64,000 nucleotides of DNA from Desulfovibrio sp. (GCF_019422935.1 NZ_JAHZCJ010000005.1:185097-249096); one strand, 5' to 3'; counted from the first letter of the stretch, positions 35,261-44,352 are shown. Translations and numbers: made by a program. The notes: generated by a model not told the origin, from the sequence alone.

Positions 35261-37003
35261 TCAATGGGGGATGCTGGCGTCGAAATATTTGCCCACACCG
35301 TACTCTCCCCTGCGGAAAAACCGCTGCGGGGCGGGGCCGATGATCTGCATTTCCCTGTTTTTGGCCTGTACGTCCAGCGCGATTCGCATTTCCTTGGTGC
35401 AGCCGGTGGAAAAGGTGGAATCCTTGCCCGACCATTGCGGCGGCACCTTGCGACCAAGCAGGGCAAAGCTTTCCTCAATGTCTTCAACGGTCTGAAACCG
35501 CCACACATCAATAAAGCCGCTGCGCTGCACCTGCTCCCACATATACATGAGGTCGTCGCCGTCCATGCCTTCAATAAAATGCTCGGCAGGGTTAATTATC
35601 AGGATATTATCCATTTTTTTACGCAGATTGTCTACAAAGGTGCGCACGATCTCGGTAGCGGTACCAGTTTCGCCGGGGATGCTGCCGATCACGCAGCTGT
35701 AAAACATGACTGTGCGGCCCTGCATGCGGGCCTCGCGCATGCCTGCGATGATGTTTGCCGACTGGGCGGCAATGTCGCTTTCGCTGAATTTATGGGCGCT
35801 CTCGGCATGCTGGCGCAGCTTGATGTGAAAGCCCTGATCATCCTGCCAGTAGCAAACCACATCCCGCGTATACTGGTGGCTGCTGCCCATGAGCACGTCT
35901 GCCACGCGCCAGCCCTTGCCCAGAATAAGGTCGGCCTCCTTCCATGCGCGGGAAAATGTCACCGAAACCCTGTACAGGTTGAGCCGCTCCCGCGTTCCAT
36001 CGCCAATAACCATGAGGCGGTATTCGCGCAGGTGGCGCAAAAGTTCGTTCTTGCTCATGCGCGGCTCGTGCTGCACAGTGCCGCCGCCGATCATCTGCCG
36101 GATGGAGGGGTCAATCTCCATGTCTTCCAGCGTGGGCGAATAAAAGAAAAAGCCTGATTTGACGGCAAAAATAACCTTGTGCCCCATGCGAATGAGGCTG
36201 TTGGCAACAGCCAGATCAAACACAACGCCGCCGTCAGCGTCGCACAAAAAGAGCACAGTGCCGGACCTGACCGCGCTGGCCTCAAAATAGTGCCGCAAGT
36301 GGGCGCAGGTTTTGCGCGCGGTATCCATGGCCTGACGTACTGTTTCGGCGTCTGGCGGCGTCTCCACCCAGGGGCGGGACATTGCCGAAAGGCACAGCAG
36401 TCGCGAAAGTTCCACGTAGTTGAGCATACGCCTGACAGAGGCGATGGAATTGGCCGCCAAGGCATCCGCAGGCACTGCGGCAAGATTGTCGCTCACCGGG
36501 GCTTCATCCAGCATTTCGAGCTGGCGTTTGGTGGAAATTCTGCGCAATGGCCGCCAGGGGTCGTCCAGCTGGTTGCCCTGGGCGAGCACAAGATCGGTCA
36601 TGCGCTTGACTAACCGTGAGGGAATCAGCGTATGCTGGGCAACATACTGCTTGAAGCGGAACCGGCAGAACTGCAAAATACGCCTGCGTTTCTGGCCTTC
36701 GGGCGTGAAGGAACGCACGAGGCGCATGATGATGCGCCAGGAGCGGTTATATTGGCGGCGAAGTTCTTCGGGAGCTGTCTGCTGGCACAACAGTTTGAAC
36801 GTGTCGTCAGAACAGGGCAAATACACCTGATCGCGCGCAAGGCTGACCATAAAGGCCATCTGTTCCTGGCTGGCCACAATGTCGGGGTTCATGCCGTAGG
36901 CTATGTTGTTGTCCATCAGCATGCTGTAAAGCCATGCGTCAAAGCGGACATTCTCCCCAAAATGAAAGTCCCGAACAGAATCCACAGAAATCGCGTTGCT
37001 CAT
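35261..37003 (-). CDS. DUF89/ARMT1-like domain protein
   Basis: A 580-residue soluble protein. Its middle part resembles the DUF89 (ARMT1-like) metal-dependent phosphatase fold: VLFLCDADGGVVFDLAVANSL corresponds to the DNAGE-VFD motif, followed by GHKVIFAVKSG, and later VIGDGTRERLNL and EADLILGKGWRVADVL match the Asp and Lys-Gly motifs. The first 190 residues are helical and charged without a recognised domain. DUF89 enzymes dephosphorylate damaged or surplus sugar phosphates. The start at 37003 overlaps the nadK stop codon (ATGA), so the genes are translationally coupled. Function is inferred from distant similarity only. Confidence 0.65.
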   Translation of the reverse strand: MSNAISVDSVRDFHFGENVRFDAWLYSMLMDNNIAYGMNPDIVASQEQMAFMVSLARDQVYLPCSDDTFKLLCQQTAPEELRRQYNRSWRIIMRLVRSFTPEGQKRRRILQFCRFRFKQYVAQHTLIPSRLVKRMTDLVLAQGNQLDDPWRPLRRISTKRQLEMLDEAPVSDNLAAVPADALAANSIASVRRMLNYVELSRLLCLSAMSRPWVETPPDAETVRQAMDTARKTCAHLRHYFEASAVRSGTVLFLCDADGGVVFDLAVANSLIRMGHKVIFAVKSGFFFYSPTLEDMEIDPSIRQMIGGGTVQHEPRMSKNELLRHLREYRLMVIGDGTRERLNLYRVSVTFSRAWKEADLILGKGWRVADVLMGSSHQYTRDVVCYWQDDQGFHIKLRQHAESAHKFSESDIAAQSANIIAGMREARMQGRTVMFYSCVIGSIPGETGTATEIVRTFVDNLRKKMDNILIINPAEHFIEGMDGDDLMYMWEQVQRSGFIDVWRFQTVEDIEESFALLGRKVPPQWSGKDSTFSTGCTKEMRIALDVQAKNREMQIIGPAPQRFFRRGEYGVGKYFDASIPH

Positions 37004-37875
37004 GCGTTTTCCCCGCATCTGATGCATTCAGTGCCTTGCAGGGCAAAACCGCGCGAACGCAAACGCTCAAAAAATGTTGTTCCTTTGCCAAGAAAATGCA
37101 CGGCATCGGGCAAACCATTGACGGTCACGGTGTCGCCCAGCTCCAGCTGTTGCCCTTCCTGCCCATCGACAGTAAGGTAGCAATCTGTGGAACCCTGCAA
37201 AATCTGGAACCGGCACTCGGTATCGCCGGGGAAAACCATGGGCGAAATTGTATTGAGGAAAGGACAGATGGGCGTGATGGCCACGGCTTCCATTGAAGGA
37301 TGCAGCAGCGAGCCGCCAGCGGAAACACTGTAGCCGGAGCTGCCCACGGGCGTGGCAATGATCATTCCATCGCCGCGCAGCGAGCCAAGGCGCTCACCTG
37401 CAATATAGACATCAAACAGAACAAGCCGCGACAAAGACCCCCGGCTCAGGACAACATCGTTGACCGCACAGCCGCTGGCAATCTGCTCGCCCTTGCGGGT
37501 GAGCGTCCACTGCAAGGCCATACAGGAGCGTACAGGTTCCATGCCGGTGAGGGATTCTTCGAGTTTTTCACGCCACTGCTCCGGCTGGGCATCTGTCAAA
37601 AAACCGATCCGGCCAAAATTGATGCCCAGCACAGGCACATTGCGCCCCACAAGGCGGCGGGCCACGCCGAGCATGGTGCCGTCGCCTCCAAAAACAACCA
37701 CAAAGTCAAGGGGAGTAGTTGCGTAGGCCGGGGTGTCCGTGCCAGCGCAGATCACGCCCGCAACGTCGTGCCCATTTTGGCGCAGCCATTGGGCGGCTTC
37801 TTGGGCAAGAGCCGCAGCCTTTTCGTGCCGGGCCTTGTAAACCAGAAGTATGTGTCGGCTTGTTGCGTTTTGCAT
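37000..37875 (-). CDS. nadK: NAD kinase
   Basis: Phosphorylates NAD to NADP. The 291-residue protein has the GGDGTML motif, LGINFGRIGFLTD, the GCAVNDVVLSRG segment and the glycine-rich GDGMIIATPVGSSGYSVSAGGSLLHP, all standard. It starts at 37875 (MQNATSRHIL); the frame stays open far upstream, but that part lies antisense to gmhA and is not coding. The stop overlaps the following DUF89-like gene. Confidence 0.95.
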   Translation of the reverse strand: MQNATSRHILLVYKARHEKAAALAQEAAQWLRQNGHDVAGVICAGTDTPAYATTPLDFVVVFGGDGTMLGVARRLVGRNVPVLGINFGRIGFLTDAQPEQWREKLEESLTGMEPVRSCMALQWTLTRKGEQIASGCAVNDVVLSRGSLSRLVLFDVYIAGERLGSLRGDGMIIATPVGSSGYSVSAGGSLLHPSMEAVAITPICPFLNTISPMVFPGDTECRFQILQGSTDCYLTVDGQEGQQLELGDTVTVNGLPDAVHFLGKGTTFFERLRSRGFALQGTECIRCGENA

Positions 37876-37992
37876 ACCTGCGCAAGTTACGTTATCAAGT
37901 CTGTTACCGCAAGCCTGAGGGCGCTTGTCAGTTGCAGGGCTTTGCCTTAAATAAGAAGGCTTCCATGTCACGTTTCGGCAATTGTGAGCGCC

Positions 37993-38622
37993 ATGCACGA
38001 TACAGCCCTTGATATTATTGAACAGCACGCCAGCGAAGGCGCGCGCCTGCGCGAAGATTTTTTTCGCTCGCAGGCAGATTTTCTTCGTCAGGCGGCCTTG
38101 CGCGCGGCCACGTGCCTCGCGGGCGGCGGCAAAATACTGCTCTGCGGCAATGGCGGCAGTGCTGCACTGGCCCAGCACATGGCAGCCGAGTTTGTGAACA
38201 GATTTTTTATGGACAGGCCCGCCCTGCCCGCTCTGGCGCTGTCTGCCGATGCGACTTCGCTTACGGCCATTGGCAGCGACCTTGATTTCAGCCATGTATT
38301 TTCGCGCCAGATTGAAGCTCTGGGGCGGCCAGGCGACATGCTGGTGGCAATTTTTTCCACCGGCAGCAGCGCCAACATCATCGCCGCCCTTGAGGCGGCA
38401 CGTCGCGGCGGGCAGTTTACCGTGTGTCTGTGCGGGCACGGCTGCGAAATGGCCCTGTACAGCGACATGGTTCTTGAAGCGCCGCAGGCTGAACCCGCGC
38501 TTGTTCAGGAACTGCACCTTGCAGCCGGGCACCTATTTTGCCGGCTGACGGATTATTATCTTTTTGAAAATGCTGTCGCACTGACCCCCTATTTGCAAGG
38601 GCGACACACAACCGAGGTTTGA
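37993..38622 (+). CDS. gmhA: SIS-domain phosphoheptose isomerase GmhA-like
   Basis: Predicted to isomerise sedoheptulose 7-phosphate to D-glycero-D-manno-heptose 7-phosphate for lipopolysaccharide inner core synthesis. The 209-residue SIS protein has LLCGNGGSAALAQHMAAEFVNRF, SLTAIGSDLDFSHVFSRQIEALG, FSTGSSANIIAAL and the ELHLAAGHLFC helix with the conserved His. In the first motif Leu replaces the common Asp (GGSAADAQH). ATG 37993 is preferred; GTG 37984 in frame is possible. It heads a plus-strand group with fmdB-like, hemC and the Lon-like gene. Confidence 0.87.
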   Translation: MHDTALDIIEQHASEGARLREDFFRSQADFLRQAALRAATCLAGGGKILLCGNGGSAALAQHMAAEFVNRFFMDRPALPALALSADATSLTAIGSDLDFSHVFSRQIEALGRPGDMLVAIFSTGSSANIIAALEAARRGGQFTVCLCGHGCEMALYSDMVLEAPQAEPALVQELHLAAGHLFCRLTDYYLFENAVALTPYLQGRHTTEV

Positions 38623-38624
38623 CC

Positions 38625-38858
38625 ATGCCCATCTACGAGTATTCTTGCCAGAAATGCGGTCGGGATTTTGAAGAACTGGTGTTTGACGAAACCCCGCCCA
38701 CTTGCCCGTATTGCGGCTCCAATGATACCCAGAAGCTCATGTCCTGCTGCGCCCGGCGCAAAAATGGCGCAGAAGGCGGCGATTACGCGGCTTCGACCGG
38801 CGGTGGCGGCGGCTGCGCCGGATGTTCTGGCGGCAACTGCGCAAGCTGCGGGCATTAG
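38625..38858 (+). CDS. FmdB-family zinc-ribbon protein
   Basis: A 77-residue protein with the FmdB/CxxC regulatory-type ribbon: MPIYEYSCQKCGRDFE, then TCPYCGS. A Gly/Cys-rich tail (CAGCSGGNCASCGH) adds four cysteines. Family members are small and of uncertain role, often described as putative regulators. The gene starts 3 bases after gmhA and ends 10 bases before hemC, so it is embedded in the operon. Confidence 0.85.
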   Translation: MPIYEYSCQKCGRDFEELVFDETPPTCPYCGSNDTQKLMSCCARRKNGAEGGDYAASTGGGGGCAGCSGGNCASCGH

Positions 38859-38867
38859 GCGGCAGGC

Positions 38868-39797
38868 ATGCGTAAATCCCTAGTTATCGCTACCCGTGGC
38901 AGTCAGTTGGCCCTCTGGCAGGCAGAACACGTCAAAAGTCGTTTGCTGTCGCTTGACCCGGAACTGGCCGTTGACCTTGTCATCATCAAGACCAAGGGCG
39001 ACATCATTCAGGATGTTCCCCTGGCCCAGGTGGGCGGCAAGGGCCTTTTTGTAAAAGAAATTGAAGAAGCCCTGCTTGATAACCGGGCCGACCTTGCCGT
39101 GCACAGCATCAAGGACGTGCCCATGGAGCTGCCCGACGGGCTCATACTGGGCTGCATCCCCAAGCGCGAAGCGCCTACAGACTGCATGCTTTCGTGCAAG
39201 TATGCCGACCTTGCGGCCCTGCCCCAGGGCGCGTGCGTTGGCACCAGCAGTCTGCGGCGTCAGGCCCAGTTGCTGGCCCTGCGCCCCGACCTGCGCATTG
39301 AAAGCCTGCGCGGCAATGTGGACACGCGCCTGCGCAAACTGCATGAAGGCGTGTATGATGCCATTATTCTTGCATCCGCAGGCATGAACCGCCTTGGCTT
39401 GAGCGCGCCCTACATGCACGCCCTTGATCCGCAGACCTTTCTGCCCGCAGTGGGCCAGGGCGCCATTGGCATTGAATGCCGCGAAGACGATTACGATCTG
39501 TTTGCCCTGCTTGCAGAGATTGAAGACACCCCCACCCGCGTATGCGTAGAAGCCGAACGGGGCTTTCTTGCCGGGCTTGAGGGCGGGTGCCAGGTGCCCA
39601 TTGCCGGGCATGCCCGCCTTGAGGATGACGAGACCTTCGTACTCGAAGGGCTGGTGGCAGAGGTTGATGGCAGCCAGATTCTGCGCGAGGCGCAGCGGGG
39701 CCATACCTCCAAGGCCCGCCAGATTGGGCTTGAGCTTGCTGAAACACTTCTTGCCAGAGGCGGCCGCGCCATTCTGGAAAAACTTTACCAACAATAA
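38868..39797 (+). CDS. hemC: Porphobilinogen deaminase (hydroxymethylbilane synthase)
   Basis: Polymerises four porphobilinogen units into hydroxymethylbilane in tetrapyrrole synthesis. The 309-residue protein starts [21 protein letters not shown] and has [33 protein letters not shown] and the cofactor-attachment site [12 protein letters not shown] with Cys241. All catalytic features are intact. Sulfate reducers need it for sirohaem, haem and cobamide supply. Confidence 0.97.
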   Translation: MRKSLVIATRGSQLALWQAEHVKSRLLSLDPELAVDLVIIKTKGDIIQDVPLAQVGGKGLFVKEIEEALLDNRADLAVHSIKDVPMELPDGLILGCIPKREAPTDCMLSCKYADLAALPQGACVGTSSLRRQAQLLALRPDLRIESLRGNVDTRLRKLHEGVYDAIILASAGMNRLGLSAPYMHALDPQTFLPAVGQGAIGIECREDDYDLFALLAEIEDTPTRVCVEAERGFLAGLEGGCQVPIAGHARLEDDETFVLEGLVAEVDGSQILREAQRGHTSKARQIGLELAETLLARGGRAILEKLYQQ

Positions 39798-39806
39798 CGA
39801 TTCCCT

Positions 39807-42239
39807 ATGCCAACTATCGCTCCCCTGCCCGCGTCCCGCCTGCACGCCACGTTAGATCCCGCCCGTATCCCATGGGAAACGAGCAAGGATATCCCGCTGC
39901 CGCGCAACGGTCGCCAGAATCCATTCCAGCCCCGTGCCATGCAGGCGCTGGACCTTGCCCTGCAAATCAAAAATCAGGGCTATAACGTCTACCTGTCTGG
40001 CGAGGCCGATCTTGGCCGCAGCCACATGCTGCTGAGCTACCTTGGCCCTCAGGCAAAAAAGGCCCAGACGCCTGAGGATCTGGTATACGTGCATAATTTT
40101 GCCGATCCTGACCGGCCCTGCCTTTTTGCCCTGCCCACAGGTATGGGCAAGAAGTTAAAGCAGAACCTTAAGGAACTGATCGAGCATATCCGCGAGGAGC
40201 TGCCTCGCCGTTTTGAGGCCAGCACCTACGTGAAGCGCCGCGCCAAGATTGTGGACAACTTCCAGAACGCCCGCATGGGCCTGCTGCGCAAGATGAATTC
40301 CGTTGCTGTAGACAAGGGATTCAATCTTGATATGGACGAAAGCGGCGGTCTGACCCTGTATCCGCTGGTGGAAGGCAAGCGCCTGAGCGAAGAAGAATTC
40401 GACAGGCTGGACACAACCCTGCGCCTCAGCCTCAAAAGCCGTGGCGACAACCTCGTGCAGGCCATGTCGGGCTACATGCGTCAGCTGAACAAGGCGGAAG
40501 AAAGCTTCCAGGACGACGAGCGCGGCCTCGAACGCGAAGCCATGACTCAGGTGCTGACCAGCTTCTTCAACCCCATTGAGCAGCGCACGCTCAAGGCCTG
40601 CCCGGTCAAGGGGCTGGATGCCTACTTTACGGCCCTGCGCGAAGACATCCTTAAAAATACCGATGCCTTTCTGCAAAGGGACGGCGGCCCCCTTGGCGAC
40701 CCGCACGGCGCGCCGGTTGAAGCTGTGCTCTACCGTTACGAGGTCAATCTGCTGGTGGACAACAGCGGCCTTGATGGCGCACCTATCATTGTGGAAGACC
40801 ACCCCACCGCCGTGAACCTGCTCGGCTGTGTGGAGCGCGAATCTGAAATGGGCGCGCTGGTCACGGATTTCACCCTTATCCGCGCGGGCAGCATCCACAA
40901 GGCCAATGGTGGTTTTCTGGTGCTGCATATTGAGGATCTTCTGCAACATCCCAATGCCTGGGAGGGCCTGTTGCGCGCCCTGCGCTCCAATATGGCCCGC
41001 ATTGAAGATTCCGGCGAAGGCCCGGATACGCCAATCCGCACCAAGGGTATCAATCCCGAGCCGCTGCCCCTGAACCTCAAGGTAGTGCTGATCGGCGATG
41101 AAGAACTGTACGAAGGTCTGCTTGTCAATGACGACAGATTCTCAAAGCTCTTCCGCATCAAGGCCCACATGGCCGACACTACAGAGCGCAATGCCGCCAA
41201 TGTGCGCGCCTACCTCGGGCACATTGCCACCATCATCAAGGAAACAGAACTCCCCTGTTTTGACCGCACGGCCTTGGCATGGCTCATCGATCTCGGGTCG
41301 CACATCTGCGAAGACCAGCGCCGCCTTTCTCTGCGTTTTCCCGAACTGCGCGAGCTTATGATCGAGGCTTCGGCCCTGGCCCGTATGCGCAAGCAGGATG
41401 TGGTCACCGCGCCCGTGCTGGAAGAAGCTCACGCGGCGCGCATCTACCGGGCCAACCTAGTGGAAGAGATCTATATGGAAGAATACGACCGCAACATGAT
41501 CAAGGTGCAGACCTCGGGTCAGGCCATTGGTCAGGTTAACGGTCTTTCCGTCACGTGGCACGGCGATTTTGAATTTGGTCTGCCGCACAGGATTTCATGT
41601 ACCGTGGGCGTGGGGCATGAGGGCATCATCGACCTTGAACGCGAGGCCGAGCTGGGTGGCCCCATCCACACCAAGGCCATGATGATCCTGAAGAGCTACC
41701 TCACGGATCTTTTTGCGCGCAAAAAGCCTCTGGTGCTCTCCGGCTCGCTCTATTTTGAGCAGAGTTACGCGGGCATTGAAGGCGACAGCGCCTCTGGCGC
41801 GGAACTTGCCGCCCTGCTCTCGGCCCTTGCCGATGTGCCGGTGCGCCTTGACCTGGCCTTTACCGGGGCTGTTAGCCAGACGGGGCAGATCATGGCCGTG
41901 GGCGGCGTTACCCGCAAGATCGAGGGCTTTTATAATGTTTGCGCCAGCCAGGGCCTCACGGGCACGCAAGGGGTTATCATGCCCTTTGACAACGTGGATC
42001 ACCTCATGCTCGCGCCCAATGTTATTGAAGCTGTAGAGAAAGGCCAGTTCTCCATTTACCCTGTGCGGCGCATAGAAGAAGCCCTCGCCCTCTTGACTGG
42101 TCTTTCAATCGGTCGCAGACTGAAACAGGGCGGATTTACGAAAAACAGCCTGTACGACATGGTTGACCGCAGGCTGGAGCGTCTGGGCGATTACGCGCAG
42201 AATGCCTTTAGACGCACCAGAAAATCCAAAGAGGGATAA
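39807..42239 (+). CDS. LonB-like ATP-dependent protease (AAA_32 / Lon S16)
   Basis: An 810-residue fusion of an AAA-type ATPase and a Lon protease domain. The N-terminal nucleotide loop reads GEADLGRS (65-72), with Arg in place of the Walker A Lys. Walker B-like GGFLVLHIEDLL and the arginine-finger region follow. The protease has Ser661 in EGDSASGAE and Lys704 in VGGVTRKIEG, the LonB dyad. There is no membrane segment and no LAN domain, so it differs from classical Lon. It probably degrades damaged proteins. Its start lies 9 bases after hemC. Confidence 0.9.
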   Translation: MPTIAPLPASRLHATLDPARIPWETSKDIPLPRNGRQNPFQPRAMQALDLALQIKNQGYNVYLSGEADLGRSHMLLSYLGPQAKKAQTPEDLVYVHNFADPDRPCLFALPTGMGKKLKQNLKELIEHIREELPRRFEASTYVKRRAKIVDNFQNARMGLLRKMNSVAVDKGFNLDMDESGGLTLYPLVEGKRLSEEEFDRLDTTLRLSLKSRGDNLVQAMSGYMRQLNKAEESFQDDERGLEREAMTQVLTSFFNPIEQRTLKACPVKGLDAYFTALREDILKNTDAFLQRDGGPLGDPHGAPVEAVLYRYEVNLLVDNSGLDGAPIIVEDHPTAVNLLGCVERESEMGALVTDFTLIRAGSIHKANGGFLVLHIEDLLQHPNAWEGLLRALRSNMARIEDSGEGPDTPIRTKGINPEPLPLNLKVVLIGDEELYEGLLVNDDRFSKLFRIKAHMADTTERNAANVRAYLGHIATIIKETELPCFDRTALAWLIDLGSHICEDQRRLSLRFPELRELMIEASALARMRKQDVVTAPVLEEAHAARIYRANLVEEIYMEEYDRNMIKVQTSGQAIGQVNGLSVTWHGDFEFGLPHRISCTVGVGHEGIIDLEREAELGGPIHTKAMMILKSYLTDLFARKKPLVLSGSLYFEQSYAGIEGDSASGAELAALLSALADVPVRLDLAFTGAVSQTGQIMAVGGVTRKIEGFYNVCASQGLTGTQGVIMPFDNVDHLMLAPNVIEAVEKGQFSIYPVRRIEEALALLTGLSIGRRLKQGGFTKNSLYDMVDRRLERLGDYAQNAFRRTRKSKEG

Positions 42240-42340
42240 TGGGCGCTGCCCGTGGCAGCGACATAATACCCTCTGAGTATTTTCACATTACAATGTTTGT
42301 CTTAGGGCGGTACAAACTTGCCGTAAAGGCGTTTTGGGGT

Positions 42341-42362
42341 GCGGGTTTTTATAAAAATCCGC
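42341..42362. promoter_or_regulatory. Long palindrome upstream of the TetR gene
   Basis: GCGGGTTTTTA and TAAAAATCCGC form a 22-bp near-perfect palindrome with one mismatched pair, 115 bases before the TetR start. It could be an autoregulatory operator or part of the upstream terminator structure. Confidence 0.4.
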
Positions 42363-42369
42363 GTTGGGC

Positions 42370-42393
42370 AGGCAAACAGTTTACTGCCTTTTT
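42370..42393 (+). terminator. Possible terminator after the Lon-like gene
   Basis: AGGCA (42370-42374) and TGCCT (42385-42389) form a short stem followed by a run of five T bases. It lies 130 bases past the stop codon and before the TetR gene. Confidence 0.45.
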
Positions 42394-42477
42394 GCTCACG
42401 AGAACAAGCAATAACCTCACGCATACCTTGACTTTACGGGTTTTATGTGTAATGGGGTCAACGCAAGGAAAAACCTT

Positions 42478-43083
42478 ATGCCTCACTCTAACCCAGCAAA
42501 AGCCGTGATGAACAAAAACAAGAAAGAAGCGTTGCTTCAGGCCGCCAAAGAACTTTTTGGCGAATGCGGGTATGTGGAAACCACATTCAAAAAAATATCC
42601 GACAAAGCTGGTGTTGCCCTCGGGTTGTTGACCCACCACTACGGCAACAAGGAAAAGCTGTTTCTTGCCTCTGGACTTGATGTCCTGGAACGCTTTCTCG
42701 TAAGGCTGCGCGCAGCCACCGCCGAAGCCACCTGTGGTTACGATGGCGTCATGCGTTTTTGCAGGGCATACCTTGATTTTTCGATCGACAAGGATTCCAA
42801 CTGGCTGGTGCTTGTGCGCTGTTCGCCCTACAGCGACATGAAAACCAAAACCGACCGCGATATTATGGATTCCATGTTTTCTCAGGTGCACAACGAGCTT
42901 GAGCGCGTTATCGCCAAGGGCGTGGAAGACGGCAGCATAGTGAAGGTCGACAGCAAAAGCACCGCCCAGGTGATTATTTCCCTTATGGTCGGTTCCAACC
43001 GTACACGGGTGCTGACCCCTTATGCGATGCCCACGCTGTACGAAGATGTTCTTGAGTTCATTTCACGCTCCATCAAGGCATAG
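42478..43083 (+). CDS. TetR/AcrR-family transcriptional regulator
   Basis: A 201-residue regulator. The N-terminal helix-turn-helix is canonical: KKEALLQAAKELFGECGYVETTFKKISDKAGVALGLLTHHYGNKEKLF. The C-terminal ligand domain is variable and gives no ligand. The start at 42478 has AAGGA nine bases upstream; 42508 is also possible. A 22-bp palindrome upstream may be its own operator. The divergent or adjacent target gene usual for this family is not obvious: the neighbours are a protease (upstream) and a lipoprotein (downstream, after a terminator). Confidence 0.9.
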   Translation: MPHSNPAKAVMNKNKKEALLQAAKELFGECGYVETTFKKISDKAGVALGLLTHHYGNKEKLFLASGLDVLERFLVRLRAATAEATCGYDGVMRFCRAYLDFSIDKDSNWLVLVRCSPYSDMKTKTDRDIMDSMFSQVHNELERVIAKGVEDGSIVKVDSKSTAQVIISLMVGSNRTRVLTPYAMPTLYEDVLEFISRSIKA

Positions 43084-43107
43084 AGCTTGTTTGCAGCACA
43101 CAGTCGG

Positions 43108-43138
43108 GCCGTCGGTCGTAAAGATCGGCGGCTTTTTT
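43108..43138 (+). terminator. Intrinsic terminator of the TetR gene
   Basis: GCCGTCGGTC (43108-43117) pairs with GATCGGCGGC (43123-43132) through a 5-base loop with two G-T pairs, followed by TTTTTT. The rest of the 280-base gap up to the lipoprotein gene holds no clear gene. Confidence 0.85.
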
Positions 43139-43273
43139 GCATCTTTTGTTGCCCGGCTGATGTGCGCAGCGATGGAAAACATGAACGTTCTGCACCCTGA
43201 GCCGCCTTTGCGTAACAATCTTCTGCATGCTTGATGCTCCGGCAGGGCAATAGGGCTTGCCGAGCCGCAGCGC

Positions 43274-43290
43274 TTTGAAGTAAATTCAAA
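43274..43290 (+). promoter_or_regulatory. Inverted repeat upstream of the lipoprotein gene
   Basis: TTTGAA-GTAAA-TTCAAA is a perfect 6-bp inverted repeat 129 bases before the lipoprotein start, in the most A+T-rich part of the gap. TACATT lies shortly downstream as a possible -10 element, without a well-spaced -35. Confidence 0.35.
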
Positions 43291-43418
43291 ATGTTCAGGG
43301 TACATTATCACGAGTGAACAGTTCTATCCGCTCCAGTATTCTGTGCGGATTGCCGGGAGCTCTGGGCAGACATGCCGTGGCGCTCGTAGACTCAACCCTT
43401 ATTGAGGAGACGGTTTTT

Positions 43419-44273
43419 ATGCAAAGGCTTGCCAGCATACCCTTGTGCCTTTTTCTTGCTGCAGGATTGTTGATCTCGGGCTGCACCAGCAAATATGGCG
43501 ATCAGAAAACCAAGGTCAATTATTATCCGCAGTGCTATCAGCCTGTTAACCAGTTGCGGCAGGACGAAAACAGCACGGGTAAAAGCACTGCCGCTGGCGC
43601 TGTTGGCGGCGCTCTGCTTGGCGCGCTTATTGGCGGTCTTGCCACAGGCAAGGCCAGCGGTGCCGTGGCTGGTGCTGTTGCGGGCGGCGCTGCGGGCGCT
43701 GTGGCGGGCAACGTCTACGGCAAGTCCAAAGCTCAGGATCGCGATGCCGCATATCTGCACCAGTACAGCCAGCAGCTTGGCAGCGAGGCTGCCAGCATGA
43801 ACCGCTCCACCGCAGCAGCCAAAGTTGCGGCCAAGTGCTATGACGAACAGTTCAAGCTTGCCGCCGGGCAGTTCAAGGCCGGGCAGATCACCCGCATGGA
43901 ATTTCAGGACAGGTATAATGAAATTCGCAGCGGCCTTGAGGAAACCTCGTTTATCCTGAATGATACCGCCACCACCATGGCCAAGAAGGACGGCGAGTAT
44001 CAGCAGGCTCTGGCCGAACCTTACACTTCAGCGCAGCCCACCACTGCTGCGACTTCGTCGTCCAGTTCTGGCGCTACCAAGTTCAAAAAGGGTGCAGCCG
44101 CGCAGCCCAAGAGCACACCTGCGGCCAGCGCCTCGCGTACGCCGGAGCAGAACAATGTTGCCGCGCAGGCTGCGGAGTGGAAATCTTCACGCGAAGATCT
44201 TGAAACCACGCGCCGCGATGTGAACGCGCGGATGTCCAGTTACGAAGAAACCGTCAATAACCTGCTGGGATAA
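43419..44273 (+). CDS. Glycine-zipper lipoprotein
   Basis: A 284-residue envelope lipoprotein. The signal peptide (MQRLASIPLCLFLAAGLLISGC) ends in the lipobox ISGC, so the mature protein begins at Cys22. Next comes a glycine-zipper membrane-associating segment (AGAVGGALLGALIGGLATG and AGAVAGGAAGAVAGNVYG, about residues 60-100), then an alpha-helical domain, an Ala/Ser/Pro linker and a charged C-terminal helix. GAGGAG precedes the ATG at 43419. It is closed by its own strong terminator, so it may be a separate unit from the following srf-like cluster, or joined to it by read-through. Confidence 0.85.
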   Translation: MQRLASIPLCLFLAAGLLISGCTSKYGDQKTKVNYYPQCYQPVNQLRQDENSTGKSTAAGAVGGALLGALIGGLATGKASGAVAGAVAGGAAGAVAGNVYGKSKAQDRDAAYLHQYSQQLGSEAASMNRSTAAAKVAAKCYDEQFKLAAGQFKAGQITRMEFQDRYNEIRSGLEETSFILNDTATTMAKKDGEYQQALAEPYTSAQPTTAATSSSSSGATKFKKGAAAQPKSTPAASASRTPEQNNVAAQAAEWKSSREDLETTRRDVNARMSSYEETVNNLLG

Positions 44274-44280
44274 CTCTGTT

Positions 44281-44321
44281 GCCGCGCAGCCGCTATTTTT
44301 ATGGCGATTGCGCGGCTTTTT
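44281..44321 (+). terminator. Intrinsic terminator of the lipoprotein gene
   Basis: GCCGCGCA (44281-44288) pairs with TGCGCGGC (44309-44316), with inner GCC/GGC pairing, and TTTTTA follows. It sits only 32 bases before the next start codon, so it may also act as an attenuator for the srf-like cluster. Confidence 0.83.
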
Positions 44322-44352
44322 ACTGCGCCGCATATACCGCGCGGAGCCATAG

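Noticed and set aside
37876..38532. 219-residue upstream extension of nadK
   Set aside because: The extension runs antisense to gmhA and NAD kinase similarity begins at 37875.
42239..42508. 89-residue frame between the Lon-like and TetR genes
   Set aside because: It covers a terminator and palindrome, lacks a motif and overlaps the TetR start.
43139..43418. Small gene in the 280-base gap before the lipoprotein
   Set aside because: Short frames exist, but none has a ribosome binding site or motif; the frame beginning at 43314 is an upstream extension of the lipoprotein without a signal sequence.
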